This document shows positions 50,552 through 60,123 of a DNA stretch of 64,000 nucleotides, one piece after another. Position 1 is the first letter of the stretch. The number at the start of each line of letters is the position of its first letter. Source of the DNA: Frankia sp. QA3 (GTDB taxonomy: Bacteria > Actinomycetota > Actinomycetes > Frankiales > Frankiaceae). The position numbers and the translations under genes were made by a program. The DNA lies in the NCBI RefSeq assembly GCF_000262465.1, contig NZ_CM001489.1:1559234-1623233 (forward strand). The letters are read 5' to 3'. The notes beneath the pieces are model-generated. The model did not search any database and had not been told where the DNA came from. It saw only the letters and a program-made list of their open reading frames with translations.

Positions 50552-52180
50552 ATGAGCTCTGCTGACGCGTCGCTGCGGCAGTGGTGGGAGCTGGTGGAAT
50601 GGCGAGCCGCGGCGACGCCGGACCTGCCGATGCTGGTGGACAACCATGAGCGCCGGATCAGCTTCGGCGAGTTCCGGGAGCTGGCCCTGCGGGTGGCCGC
50701 GGGTCTGCACGCCACGGGGGTCCGCGCCGGCACCCAGGTGAGCTGGCAGCTGCCGACCACCATCGAGAGCGCGGTGCTGATGAGCGCGCTCAGCCGCCTG
50801 GGGGCGGTGCAGAACCCGATCATCCCCCTGCTGCGCGAGGCCGAGGTCGACTTCATCGTCGAGCAGCTCGGCACGACCCTGCTGATCGTCCCGGCGGTGT
50901 TCCGCGGCTACGACTACCGGCCGATGGCCGACACGATCGCGGCCCGCCGCGGCCTTCGCACGATGGTCTGCGATCCCTACCTGCCGCCGGACCCGGCGAC
51001 GGCGCGGCTCACCGGCCCGCCGGTGGACACGGACTGGTTCGCGGACTTCCCGCTGCCGCTCGGGGACCCCTCGTCCCTACCCCCGCCGCCGCCCCAGCCC
51101 ACCGGCGACGCCGACGCCGACGTGCGCTGGGTGTTCTACTCCTCCGGCACCACCGGCTTCCCCAAGGGGGCGCGCCACACCGACGCCTCCGTCATCGCCG
51201 GGTCGAACTCGATGGTGTCCCAGCTCGGGTTCGACGAGACCGACGTCGCCTCGATCGCCTTCCCGATCGCCCACATCGGCGGGTCGAGCGTGCTGTCGCT
51301 GGGCTTACGGTCGGCCTGCAAGGTCGTGCTCGTCGACATCTTCGACCCCCGCACGGCCCCGCTGGCGCTGGCGCGGCACGGGTCGACGATGCTCGGCAGC
51401 GCCGCGCCGCACTTCCACGCCTACCTCAACGCTCAAGCCGCCCACGGCCGCGAGCGGTTGTTCCCCCGGCTGCGGTTCTTCATGGCCGGCGGGGCGCCGA
51501 GCGAGCCCGGGATGCACGACCGCGCCATCGCGGAGCTGGGCGGCGACGGCCTGATGAACGGCTGGGGCCTGACGGAGTTCCCGATGGCCGGCTACCCGTC
51601 CCCGGGCGATCCGCCCGAGCGGCTGCGCACCGCCGCTGGCCGCCCGGGCCCCGGCGTGCGCATCAGCGTCCGCGACACCGACGGCGCGGAGGTTCCCCGG
51701 GGCCAGGAGGGCGAGCTGTGCATCGCCGGCCCGCAACTGTTCACCGGCTACGTCGACGCCTCCCTCGACGCCGAGGCCTTCACCCCCGACGGCTACTTCC
51801 ACACCGGTGACCTGGGCATCCACGACCCCGAGGGCTGGCTGTACATCACCGGGCGGCTCAAGGACGTCATCGTGCGCAACGCCGAGAACATCTCCGCGCT
51901 GGAGGTGGAGAACGTCCTGCTGACCCATCCCGGCGTCGCCGAGGTGGCCGTCGTGGGGCTGCCCGACCCGCGCACCGGCGAGCGGTGCGCCGCGTTCGTG
52001 GTGCCGGCCGAGGGCGCGGGCGCGCTCACCCTGCCCGACCTGGCGGCGTTCTGCCGCGAGAAGGGCCTGGCCGTCTACAAGACGCCCGAACGGCTGGAGA
52101 TCCTCGACGCCATCCCCCGCAACGCGATGGGTAAGGCGCTGAAGAAGCAGCTACGGGAGTCCGTCACCGCCACCGCTTAG
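50552..52180 (+). CDS. Acyl-CoA ligase (AMP-forming)
   Basis: 542 aa from ATG at 50552, after GGGAGGCCAGG. Adenylation motifs: phosphate loop YSSGTTGFPKGA, NGWGLTEFP, the hinge TGRLKDVIVRNAENIS and the catalytic lysine in RNAMGKALKK. It activates a carboxylic acid to the CoA thioester, typical for fatty, aromatic or steroid side-chain acids. It is similar throughout to the ligase at 56902-58482 and to the decayed fragment at 2-223, so this subfamily has multiplied in the genome. Confidence 0.95.
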   Translation: MSSADASLRQWWELVEWRAAATPDLPMLVDNHERRISFGEFRELALRVAAGLHATGVRAGTQVSWQLPTTIESAVLMSALSRLGAVQNPIIPLLREAEVDFIVEQLGTTLLIVPAVFRGYDYRPMADTIAARRGLRTMVCDPYLPPDPATARLTGPPVDTDWFADFPLPLGDPSSLPPPPPQPTGDADADVRWVFYSSGTTGFPKGARHTDASVIAGSNSMVSQLGFDETDVASIAFPIAHIGGSSVLSLGLRSACKVVLVDIFDPRTAPLALARHGSTMLGSAAPHFHAYLNAQAAHGRERLFPRLRFFMAGGAPSEPGMHDRAIAELGGDGLMNGWGLTEFPMAGYPSPGDPPERLRTAAGRPGPGVRISVRDTDGAEVPRGQEGELCIAGPQLFTGYVDASLDAEAFTPDGYFHTGDLGIHDPEGWLYITGRLKDVIVRNAENISALEVENVLLTHPGVAEVAVVGLPDPRTGERCAAFVVPAEGAGALTLPDLAAFCREKGLAVYKTPERLEILDAIPRNAMGKALKKQLRESVTATA

Positions 52181-52210
52181 TCTCTTCCTTCGCGCATGAG
52201 GTTTCGAGGT

Positions 52211-52965
52211 GTTGGCCGGCCCGATTTCTGATCATGGCGGTCCTGTTGGTGTCGGGTCGGCTCGGGCTCAGGGCCGTCGAGGCCCGGCCCGGGGCGGCGT
52301 GCCGGTAGGTCATCGTGGGCCGGTTCGGGTTCCGCGGAACATCATGATCGCTTGTCGGCGTGTCTGTCGGTTGCGGTCTTCCGTCGAGGTTCCGGGCCCC
52401 GGGGTGCAGGTGAGTCGGTCCGGCCCGGTCCACCCTGGTGGATCTTGGGCAATTTCTGTCGGTGGTGGGTGGGACGATGCCCGGGTCCGTTGATCGACGA
52501 CACCCCTGGCCCGGTGATCATGATGATGGTAGTTCCCGCGTTCCCTTGCGAAGGTGCGGGCGGTGACCCGGGTGGCGGAGGCCCAGACCGAGCAGGTGTG
52601 GTTGTCGCATGCCCGGTTCTGCACGGCGGGGCAGCTGGAACGGCTGGTGCGTTCCTCCCGGCAGGCCCGGGGTGATCAGAAGGTGCGGCGGGCGGGGCGG
52701 CGGGTGTCGTGGGCGTGTCGTGGCGGTTCGACGACGGCATGCTGTGCCCCCTCGGCTGTGACGGGCTCCGCCGTGCACGACGACGACATCAGCCTCGGCC
52801 GCGCCACCCGCCACGTCGACCCCACCGCCATCCACGCCCCCGACGGCGGTCGCCTCAGCCTCGACGGCTCCCTTCACGCCCTCCTCCAACGCGGAGGACG
52901 GGCTTCCGCACCTGGGACTCCGCTAGGTTGACCGGCCCGGTTGCCGACCATGGTGGTCGGGTTGG
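52211..52965. repeat. Imperfect direct repeats flanking the DUF222/HNH remnant
   Basis: The 39-bp segments at 52211-52249 and 52927-52965 (both beginning gttg.ccggcccg) match at 31 of 39 positions by hand alignment and bracket the decayed HNH gene. Confidence 0.45.
52544..52910 (+). pseudogene. Decayed DUF222/HNH (13E12-type) protein fragment
   Basis: The plus strand encodes VTRVAEAQTEQVWLSHAR and FCTAGQLERLVRSSRQA followed by GRRVSW, the typical N-terminal block of DUF222/HNH endonuclease proteins (13E12 repeat family). The frame then shifts (the continuation RFDDGMLC lies in another frame), and a later piece, ISLGRATRHVDP then GGRLSLDGSLHALLQR, resembles the part just before the HNH domain. 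No HNH motif or full ORF remains. Remaining sequence in 52181-53004 shows no other gene. Confidence 0.6.
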
Positions 52966-53004
52966 GTCGACACCGAGGATGTCGAGGAGATCTGCCAAAG
53001 GATT

Positions 53005-53039
53005 GGCCGCGGCCGCCCCTTGCGCAGGCGACCGCGGCC
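53005..53039 (-). terminator. Possible hairpin after the FAD monooxygenase gene
   Basis: An 8-bp perfect stem (ggccgcgg / ccgcggcc) with a 19-nt loop, 14 bp past the stop on the minus strand; weaker than the other terminators but correctly placed for the end of the large catabolic cluster. Confidence 0.4.
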
Positions 53040-53052
53040 GGTGGCAGCAGAC

Positions 53053-54858
53053 TCAGAAACGCGGGCTGGCCGTGGGCGGAGCGACCGGGCCCGTGCTGTC
53101 GCCGAGGGCGGCGGCGGGCGGCACTCCCAGCAGGGTGCGCAGCCGCCGCGTCGTGGCCTCCAGCTCCGCGGCCGGGCACACCGCCAGCACGTACCGGTCC
53201 GGACGCAGGATGATGATCTCGTCGGCGGGGCGGCCCAGGCGCAGGTCCCGGAACGCCCCGTCGATGTCGCGCACCAGCAGCGACCCGGTCCGCGGGTCCG
53301 TGGGCGCGCCCGGCGCCCGGTCATCCGAGGCACCCGCGCCGATCCCGCCCGCCACGCCCGCCACGGCGGGCGCGGCGTCGCCCGCGGCGGTGGTCACGCC
53401 GGGCGCGCCGGTTGCGGCGGCGGCGCTGTCCTCCGCGGGTGCTCCGCGGCGGGCGGTGCGGGCCGGATCCACCCGGATGGTCAGCGCGCCCAGCGCCCGC
53501 CAGAACGCCAGACCCTCGGCGGACAGCGCGGCCGCGGGGTCGCGCCCGATGCCGAGGACGGCGAAGGACGGCCCGATGACGTCGTCGAGCTTCATCCGCA
53601 GCCGGTCGGAGGTCTCCACCGACGGCTGGCCGAACATCCGGCCCACCGGCGAACTCTTGTCCGGGGCGGCCGGGGCCAGGACCGCGCCCTCGGTGTAGCG
53701 GGGCAGCGGCTTGTACTTCATCTGCAGGATGTAGTCCCGGGCGCCGGGGATGCGCTGGACGCCGACGAAGAACGCGTCGCGCACCCGTTCGGTGAACCGG
53801 TTGCGCGGCTCGTACATCGCGCCGACCCGGGTGGCGAAGGAGACCATGGTCTCGGCGTGGGCGCGCCGCTCGGCGTCGTAGCTGTCGAGGAGGCGTTCGT
53901 CGGCGCGGCCCGCAAGCACCGCGGCGAGCTTCCAGCCGAGGTTCGTCGCGTCCCGGATCCCGGAGTTCATCCCCTGGCCGAAGAACGGCGGCTGCAGGTG
54001 GGCGGCGTCGCCGGCGAGGAACACCGGGCCGACCCGGAAGGTGGTGGCGATGCGGGAGTGGTGCCAGTAGATCCGCCGCCGGGAGATCCGAGGCATCGGC
54101 GTGTCCCGGTAGTGCCGCGCGAGCAGGCCCGTCACGACCTCGTCGGTGACCATCCGCTCGTCGGTCTCGTCGGGCAGCAGCTTGAACTCGAAGCGGCGGT
54201 GCCCGTAGGGCAGCGGGATCGTCATCGACGGGCGGACCGGGTCGCAGTGCACCGCCGAGTAGGGCGCGTCGAGCTGGTCGTCGGCGACGTCGACCACCAG
54301 CCACTTCGACGGGTTCGTCTCGCCCACGAGCTCGACGCCGACGCTGCGGCGCACGAAACTGCGCCCGCCGTCGGCGCCGACGACGTAGCGGGCGGTGACC
54401 GTGACGTCCTCGCCGTCGCGCGTGCCGGTCAGCACCACGCCGTCGGCGGTGCGCTCCAGCGCGGTCACCTCCGTGTCGGCGAACAGCCGCACGCCCGCGA
54501 AGCGGTCGAGCCCGCGGCGCAGCGTCGCCTCCATCAGCGGCTGGAAGAACAGGTTGCGCCGCGGCCAGCCGAACGGCTGCCCGCTCGGCCCCACGTGCGC
54601 GAGGACCTTGCCCTGCGAGTTGTGGTAGCGGATCGGCGCGTTCTGGATGACGTCGGCGAGCACCTCGTGTACCAGGCCGACGGCCTGGAACGTCCTTAAC
54701 GACTCGTCGTCCACGGCGACGGCCCGCGGATAGTCGATCACCCCGGACTCCCGGTCGAGCACGACGGTGCTCACCCCGTAGGTGCCCAGCAGGTTGGCCA
54801 GCGTCACCCCGCACGGTCCCGCGCCGACGATCGCCACATCGGCCGATTCCCTGATCAT
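53053..54858 (-). CDS. FAD-dependent aromatic hydroxylase (MhpA-like)
   Basis: A 601-aa class A flavoprotein monooxygenase. FAD fold: VAIVGAGPCGVTLANLLG; DG motif YVVGADGGRSFVR; GD motif FLAGDAAHLQPPFFGQGMNSGIRDA. Length and the C-terminal thioredoxin-like domain fit 3-(3-hydroxyphenyl)propionate hydroxylase and relatives. An Ala/Gly-rich insertion of about 50 residues near 480-530 is unusual. It hydroxylates a phenolic or ring substrate with NAD(P)H and O2 and is the distal gene of the minus-strand catabolic cluster. Confidence 0.93.
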   Translation of the reverse strand: MIRESADVAIVGAGPCGVTLANLLGTYGVSTVVLDRESGVIDYPRAVAVDDESLRTFQAVGLVHEVLADVIQNAPIRYHNSQGKVLAHVGPSGQPFGWPRRNLFFQPLMEATLRRGLDRFAGVRLFADTEVTALERTADGVVLTGTRDGEDVTVTARYVVGADGGRSFVRRSVGVELVGETNPSKWLVVDVADDQLDAPYSAVHCDPVRPSMTIPLPYGHRRFEFKLLPDETDERMVTDEVVTGLLARHYRDTPMPRISRRRIYWHHSRIATTFRVGPVFLAGDAAHLQPPFFGQGMNSGIRDATNLGWKLAAVLAGRADERLLDSYDAERRAHAETMVSFATRVGAMYEPRNRFTERVRDAFFVGVQRIPGARDYILQMKYKPLPRYTEGAVLAPAAPDKSSPVGRMFGQPSVETSDRLRMKLDDVIGPSFAVLGIGRDPAAALSAEGLAFWRALGALTIRVDPARTARRGAPAEDSAAAATGAPGVTTAAGDAAPAVAGVAGGIGAGASDDRAPGAPTDPRTGSLLVRDIDGAFRDLRLGRPADEIIILRPDRYVLAVCPAAELEATTRRLRTLLGVPPAAALGDSTGPVAPPTASPRF

Positions 54859-54984
54859 TACCGTCTCCTCGTTCTCGCCCGGAGCGGATCGCCATCGTGG
54901 TGCCGTGGCGGCTGCCTCGCCAACCTGCCCGTAGTCGCCGTCCTGCCCGTCGTCGGTGTCCTGTCCGGGTCGCTACTTCCTGCT

Positions 54985-55047
54985 GTTGTCGTGCTGCCGC
55001 GTTGTCGTGCTGCCGCGTTGTCGTGCTGCCGCGTTGTCGTGCTGCCG
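54985..55047. repeat. Tandem repeat, 16-bp unit, four copies
   Basis: The unit gttgtcgtgctgccgc is repeated four times (last copy ends with a changed base) between the monooxygenase and ferredoxin genes. Confidence 0.9.
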
Positions 55048-55060
55048 AGCTTCCCGCTAC

Positions 55061-55258
55061 TCAGTCGGCCAGTACGGAGATGGCCTGCTGGGGGCAGGCG
55101 GCGACGCCGCGGCGGGCGTCGTCCTCGGCGCCCGCGGGCACGGTGACGTCGCCGCTGAGCGCGGTGAAGCCATCGTCGTCGAGCGGGAACAGCTCCGAGT
55201 TCGCCAGGTAGCACTGGCCGTGGCCGGAGCACTCCGGCTGCTCCATGTGGATACGCAT
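55061..55258 (-). CDS. [3Fe-4S] ferredoxin
   Basis: A 65-aa ferredoxin with CSGHGQC and ACPQQAI, the C-x2-H-x2-C...CP pattern of single-cluster ferredoxins. It lies inside the catabolic cluster and is the natural electron donor for the Rieske oxygenase encoded at 60192-62085 or for a P450. Confidence 0.93.
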   Translation of the reverse strand: MRIHMEQPECSGHGQCYLANSELFPLDDDGFTALSGDVTVPAGAEDDARRGVAACPQQAISVLAD

Positions 55259-55355
55259 GCGTTCGTCGTCCTCGTTGGCTGGGGGGCTGGGTTGGCTGGG
55301 GGTCGGGGTTGGCTGGGGGGCGGGGCCGGCTGGGGCCGGCTGGTTTGGGGCCGGG

Positions 55356-56135
55356 TCAGCGGAAGCGGGGCTTGCGCTTCACGTTGGGCGGGACGGGGCT
55401 GCCGCCGCGGTTGCCGCGCTGGGTGTACGACAGTCCGGCCCGCTGCGCCAGCGACGGGGTCATGTCCAGGGACTCCCAGATGGCGCGGATGGTGCCCTGG
55501 ATGGCCTCCGGACGGCGCGCGGCGATCTCGGCGGCGAGCTCCGCGGCCCGCGGCCAGAGCTGCTCACGGGGCACCACCTCGGTGACGATACCCAGCCGCA
55601 GGGCCGTGTCGGCGGTGATCCGCTCGTCGTTGCCGAGCAGCGCCCAGCGCAGCACGTCGCCGAGCGGGATGTTGCGGGCCAGCATCCCGATCGGCTCCAG
55701 CGCGGAGACGAGGCCGCCGTTGGCGTGCGGGTCGAAGAAGGTGGCGTCCTCGGAGCAGATGATGATGTCCGACTCGTTCAGGAAGTACATGGCACCGCCG
55801 GCGGCGAGGCCGTGCACCGCGGTGATCACCGGCTTCCAGACGAGCTGCTTGCGGGGGCCGAGGCGGACGCCGGGGTCCTCCTGGTTCCAGATGCTCTGGT
55901 CGTTCCACCAGGGGCCCTCCTGCACGTCCAGCCCGGTGCAGAAGGCGCGCTCGCCGGCGGCGCGCAGGACGACGGCGCGCACGTCGTCGTCGTCGCGGAT
56001 CTCGTGCCAGACCGCCTCCATCTCGAGCGTCATCGTCTCGTTGAAGGAGTTGAGCTTGTCGGGGCGGTTGAGGGTCACGGTGGCGACGTGGTCGTCGACC
56101 TCGTAGAGGACGGTCGTGAGGTCCTTGAGCGGCAT
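55356..56135 (-). CDS. Enoyl-CoA hydratase/isomerase family protein
   Basis: A 259-aa crotonase-fold protein. ATVTLNRPDKLNSFN, VRAVVLRAAGERAFCTGLD (oxyanion-hole segment), PVITAVHGLAAGGAMYF and the FFDPHANGGLVSALEP region are diagnostic; the usual glutamates of dehydrating hydratases are not obvious here, so the exact reaction (hydration, isomerisation or ring cleavage) is open. It sits between the cysteine-hydrolase-like gene and the ferredoxin gene. A G/T-rich repetitive spacer (55262-55350) follows it. Confidence 0.9.
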   Translation of the reverse strand: MPLKDLTTVLYEVDDHVATVTLNRPDKLNSFNETMTLEMEAVWHEIRDDDDVRAVVLRAAGERAFCTGLDVQEGPWWNDQSIWNQEDPGVRLGPRKQLVWKPVITAVHGLAAGGAMYFLNESDIIICSEDATFFDPHANGGLVSALEPIGMLARNIPLGDVLRWALLGNDERITADTALRLGIVTEVVPREQLWPRAAELAAEIAARRPEAIQGTIRAIWESLDMTPSLAQRAGLSYTQRGNRGGSPVPPNVKRKPRFR

Positions 56136-56224
56136 GAGTGTTCCTCGGGAGTGGGCGAGCTCGGGGCTGGACTGGATGGTGGGGAGTGCTGAGGCGCTCA
56201 GGGGCGCTCAGGGGCTCAGGGCGC

Positions 56225-56854
56225 TCAGGGGCTGGAGTCCCAGGAGCCGGCGCCCGCCTTCAGCTCGGCCACGACCTCGTCGACGGTCGTGATCCTCGTG
56301 ACCATGGACAGGAAGTTGTCGAGCATGAACCGGTGGGTCTCGGCGGAGGCTCCCGCGGTGGCGTCCTCCGGCAGCACCACGTGGTAGCCGCGGTTGACCG
56401 CCTCCAGCGCGAGGCCCGGGATGGCGACGTTCGTCGACACGCCGGTGACGACCAGGACACGTGTGTCGGTCAGCCGCAGCATCGCGTCGAGGTCGGTGCC
56501 GTAGAACGCGGTGAGGCCGGTCGCGCGGCTGCTGACCAGGTCGCCCTCGCGGGGGGTCACCGGCTCGGGCACCTCGACGTCCACGCTGCCGACGATCATC
56601 GTCCGGCGCTTGCGGGCCATCGCGGACAGCGCCGAGTTCGCGCGCAGGCCGACCAGGTCGGGTCGGTGCTCGATGATGGAGTGCACCACCGGCAGGCCCG
56701 CCGCGCGGAACGCCTCCGCGAGCGCGCCGATGCGGGCGCCGACGCCCCGCGACTCGGCCTGCTCGGCGAGCGCCGGTAACCGGCTCACCGCCGGATCCAC
56801 GATGCCGCGTTGGAACTCGCTGATGACCAGCGCCGGCCGGCCGATGATGAGCAT
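56225..56854 (-). CDS. Isochorismatase-fold protein lacking the canonical catalytic cysteine
   Basis: 209 aa from ATG at 56854, after AGAGGAC. The fold is clear (LIIGRPALVISEFQ, VTGVSTNVAIPGLALEAVNRGYHVVL), but where active members have D-x-Q and a nucleophilic Cys (TNVCV-type), this protein has SEFQ and TNVAIPG. Either it uses another chemistry or is non-enzymatic. It is encoded between an acyl-CoA ligase and an enoyl-CoA hydratase, so it may act on an amide or ester intermediate of the cluster. Confidence 0.85.
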   Translation of the reverse strand: MLIIGRPALVISEFQRGIVDPAVSRLPALAEQAESRGVGARIGALAEAFRAAGLPVVHSIIEHRPDLVGLRANSALSAMARKRRTMIVGSVDVEVPEPVTPREGDLVSSRATGLTAFYGTDLDAMLRLTDTRVLVVTGVSTNVAIPGLALEAVNRGYHVVLPEDATAGASAETHRFMLDNFLSMVTRITTVDEVVAELKAGAGSWDSSP

Positions 56855-56901
56855 GCTGATCGTCCTCTCCGCAGGGACTCCGGGGCCTGGCGCCCGCTCT
56901 G

Positions 56902-58482
56902 TCAGACGCCGATGCGCCGGCGCAGGTCGGGCAGGGAGACCTTGCCCATCGCGTTGCGCGGCAGCGCGTCGACGATCTCCAGCCGCTCCGGGAGCTTGCG
57001 CTTGTTCAGGCCGCCGGCGAGCAGGTGCTCGCAGAGCTGCGCCAGCGCCGGCGGGGCCGCGGCGTCCGCGGGCACGACCACGGCGCAGACCCGCTCGCCC
57101 GTCACCGGATCCGGCACGCCGAGCACCGCCACGTCGGCGACCCCGGGATGCGCGGCCAGCGGCTCGGCGACCTCCCGGGCGGAGATGTTCTCCATGTTCC
57201 GGATGATCACCTCCTTGAGTCGGCCGGTGACGGTGAGGTAGGACCGCTCGTCGACGAAACCGAGATCGCCGGTGCGGAAGAAGCCGTCGGCGTCGAACGC
57301 CTCGGCGTCGAGGGTGGCGTCGACGTAGCCGAGCATGAGCTGCGGGCCGCGGACCCGGATCTCCCCGGATTCCCCGGGGTCGGCGCGGGTCCCGTCGGGG
57401 CGCACGACGACGACCTCGGCGCCCTCGCCGGGCGGCCCCTCGGTGCTCGCATGGTCGGCGTCGGCGTCGTCCGCCCGCCCCCAGCAGACGTAGGGGCATT
57501 CGGTCATCCCGTAGCCGGAGACGACGCCTACCCCGCCGAGGGCGTCGCGGACCTCGGCGTGCAGGCTCGCCGGGCGCGGGGAGCCGCCGCAGAGGAACAC
57601 CCGCGCCTGCGGGAACAGCCGGACGTCCGGGGCGGCGGCCTGGCGGGCCAGGTACGCCCGGATGAACGGCACCCCGGACCCGACGATCGTCACGCCGTGG
57701 GCGGCCAGCAGGTCCGGCGTGCTCGCCGGGTCGAACACCTCCGCGGTCACGATCGAGCTGCCGCGGCGCAGCGCCGTGACGAGATGGGCGAGCCCGCCGA
57801 TGTGGGCGATCGGCGCCAGCACCGCGACCCGGTCGGCGGCGCCGACCGCCAGCGCGTCGCTGAACGTGGTGGACGCGGCGAGCAGCGCCCGGTCGGTGTG
57901 CCGGGCGCCCTTGGGCGCCGAGGTGGTGCCCGAGGTGTAGAGCAGCCAGCGCACGCGGTCGGACTCGCTCGGCAGGTCCGGGGGGAGGCCGGCTGGGTCG
58001 GCGTCGGTCAGCTCGGCCGCGTCGGCCACGTCGAGGCCGGGCACCTCCGCGGCGACGGCGCGGGCCATGGCGAGGTGGTCGAACCCGCGGAAGCTCGCCG
58101 CGACGACGAGCAGCCGGGTGCCCGCCTGCCGGGTGATGAACCCGACCTCGCGCTCGCGCAGCATCGTCACCAGCGGGTTCTGGACCGCGCCGAGCCGGCT
58201 GAGCGCCGCGGCGAGCACCATCGTCGAGATCCGGTTCGGCAGCTGCCAGGAGACGACGTCGTCGCGGCCGATGCCGCGCGCCGCCAGCCCCGCGGCGAGC
58301 CGCTCGGCCCGGTCGCGGAACTGCGCGAACGTGACCCGGTCGCCGCCCGCGTCCACCGCGAGCAGGGCGTCGGGTGTCAGCGCGGCCCGCGTGCGGGCGA
58401 GCTCCCACAGCGACGCCGCCCCCGTCACCCCCGCCCCGGCGGTGGACGTCGGGGCGGCGGGGGTGGCCGACGCCGGGCTCAC
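56902..58482 (-). CDS. Acyl-CoA ligase (AMP-forming)
   Basis: 526 aa from GTG at 58482, overlapping the upstream ligase stop (GTGA). Motifs: LLYTSGTTSAPKGARH, SGYGMTECPYVCW, TGRLKEVIIRNMENIS, RNAMGKVSL with the catalytic Lys. It closely resembles the ligase at 50552. Two different ligase types encoded in tandem suggest activation of two acids, or of an acid at two stages of one pathway. Confidence 0.94.
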   Translation of the reverse strand: MSPASATPAAPTSTAGAGVTGAASLWELARTRAALTPDALLAVDAGGDRVTFAQFRDRAERLAAGLAARGIGRDDVVSWQLPNRISTMVLAAALSRLGAVQNPLVTMLREREVGFITRQAGTRLLVVAASFRGFDHLAMARAVAAEVPGLDVADAAELTDADPAGLPPDLPSESDRVRWLLYTSGTTSAPKGARHTDRALLAASTTFSDALAVGAADRVAVLAPIAHIGGLAHLVTALRRGSSIVTAEVFDPASTPDLLAAHGVTIVGSGVPFIRAYLARQAAAPDVRLFPQARVFLCGGSPRPASLHAEVRDALGGVGVVSGYGMTECPYVCWGRADDADADHASTEGPPGEGAEVVVVRPDGTRADPGESGEIRVRGPQLMLGYVDATLDAEAFDADGFFRTGDLGFVDERSYLTVTGRLKEVIIRNMENISAREVAEPLAAHPGVADVAVLGVPDPVTGERVCAVVVPADAAAPPALAQLCEHLLAGGLNKRKLPERLEIVDALPRNAMGKVSLPDLRRRIGV

Positions 58483-60023
58483 GGGGTGGCGGGCGCGGCG
58501 AGCTCCGCCCGTAGCTCCCGCTTGAGGATCTTGCCGGCCGGGCCGAGGGGCATCTGGGTGCGGAACGCGAAGCCGCGCGGCTGCTTGTAGCCGGCGAGCT
58601 GCTCGCGGGCGAGGGTGCGCAGCTGCGCCTCCAGGTCCTCGGCGGTGATCTCGCCCTTGGGCACCACGACCGCGATCGGGGTCTCGCCCCACTCCGGGTG
58701 CGGGACGCCGACGACGGCCACCAGGTCGACGTTCGGGTGCGCGCCGAGCACCCGCTCGATCTCGGCCGGGTACACGTTGAACCCACCAGAGATGATCATA
58801 TCGGTCTTGCGGCCGGCGATGTGCAGGTAGCCGCGCTCGTCGAGCCGGCCCAGGTCACCGGTCCACAGGCCGTCGGGCCGGAAGGTCTCGGCGTTGGCCT
58901 CGGGCCGGTTCCAGTAGCCGCGGGCCACCGAGTCGGCCTTGACGACGATCTCGCCGACCTCGCCCCGGGGCAGCTCGGCGCCGTCGTCGCCGACGATGCG
59001 GATCTCCGCGTGTGGCGTCTCCTTGCCGCACGAGCTGCGCAGCGCGTCGTCCCCGGCGAAGATCGCCCGGTGATCCTCGGGGGTGAGGATCGTGACCTGC
59101 CCGCCGGCCTCGGTGGAGCCGTAGCGCTGCTGCAGGTCGCAGCCGAGCTTGTGGGCCGCCTCCTCGGCGAGGCCGGGCGGGGCGGGCGCCGAGCCGTAGC
59201 TGATCCGTCGCAGGCTGGACACGTCGATGCCGGGCCGGGCGTCGAGCTCGCGCAGCGTGCGGATCAGCATGGTGGGGATGAACGTGGTCATCGTGACCTT
59301 CCACCGCTCGATCGTCTCCAGCACGGCGACGGGGTCGAAGCGGGGATGGATGACCATCGTCTGGCCCAGGTACAGCCACGACAGCGTCCGGATCATCCCA
59401 CCCGCGGTGAAGAACGGGGTGGTCGCCAGGAACACGTCGTCGTGGCGGGACTCGGTGGAGATCGTGGTGTCGAGCACCTGGGCGAGCAGGGTGCGGTGCT
59501 CGTGCACCACGGCCTTGGGGCGACCGGTCGTCCCGCTGGTGTAGAGCAGCAGGTGGATGTCGCTGTCGGTGAGGTCCGCCGGGGTGGGGTCGGCGTCGCG
59601 GCCGGCGGCGAGCGCCTTGGCGTAGTTCACGCCGATGGAGTCCCCGCCGATCTCGATGACGGTGTCCAGGGCGGCCAGCGGCGCCCCCGGCCCGTCGACG
59701 TGATCGGTGTGCACGATGGCCGCCCGCGCCCCGCTGTCGGACAGGACGTAGTCGACCTCCGGCCCGGAGAGCCGGATGTTGATCGGGACGAGCACCAGGC
59801 CCGCCTTGGCGAGCCCGTAGGTGATCTCCGGCCACTCCGGGGTGTTGCGCGCGCAGACGGCGACCCGGTCGCCCTTGGCCAGCCCCCGCCCGAGCAGGTA
59901 GGTGGCGATGCGGTTGGCGCGCTGGTCCAGCGAACGCCAGGACAGCTCGGTGTCCTCGTACACCACCGCGGCCTTGTCGGGGTAGCGGCGGGCATTGCGC
60001 CGGGCTATGTCGCCGATCAGCAT
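58479..60023 (-). CDS. Acyl-CoA ligase, FadD-like
   Basis: 514 aa from ATG at 60023, after GAGGAACG. Motifs: LLYTSGTTGRPKAVVHEH, QRYGSTEAGGQV, AGRKTDMIISGGFNVYPAEIE and GPAGKILKREL. The NVYPAEIE-type hinge is that of fatty-acyl and aromatic CoA ligases, distinct from the NAENIS group of the two other ligases here. It is the first of the two overlapping ligase genes after the Rieske subunit genes. Confidence 0.95.
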   Translation of the reverse strand: MLIGDIARRNARRYPDKAAVVYEDTELSWRSLDQRANRIATYLLGRGLAKGDRVAVCARNTPEWPEITYGLAKAGLVLVPINIRLSGPEVDYVLSDSGARAAIVHTDHVDGPGAPLAALDTVIEIGGDSIGVNYAKALAAGRDADPTPADLTDSDIHLLLYTSGTTGRPKAVVHEHRTLLAQVLDTTISTESRHDDVFLATTPFFTAGGMIRTLSWLYLGQTMVIHPRFDPVAVLETIERWKVTMTTFIPTMLIRTLRELDARPGIDVSSLRRISYGSAPAPPGLAEEAAHKLGCDLQQRYGSTEAGGQVTILTPEDHRAIFAGDDALRSSCGKETPHAEIRIVGDDGAELPRGEVGEIVVKADSVARGYWNRPEANAETFRPDGLWTGDLGRLDERGYLHIAGRKTDMIISGGFNVYPAEIERVLGAHPNVDLVAVVGVPHPEWGETPIAVVVPKGEITAEDLEAQLRTLAREQLAGYKQPRGFAFRTQMPLGPAGKILKRELRAELAAPATP

Positions 60024-60123
60024 CGTTCCTCGCAACTCGGGCGGGCGGAGCCGACCGGCGCCGACGCAAGGTCGGGCCGGTGGCGCCGGAATTCGGATCA
60101 GGAAGGGCGGCCCGGGATCGAAC

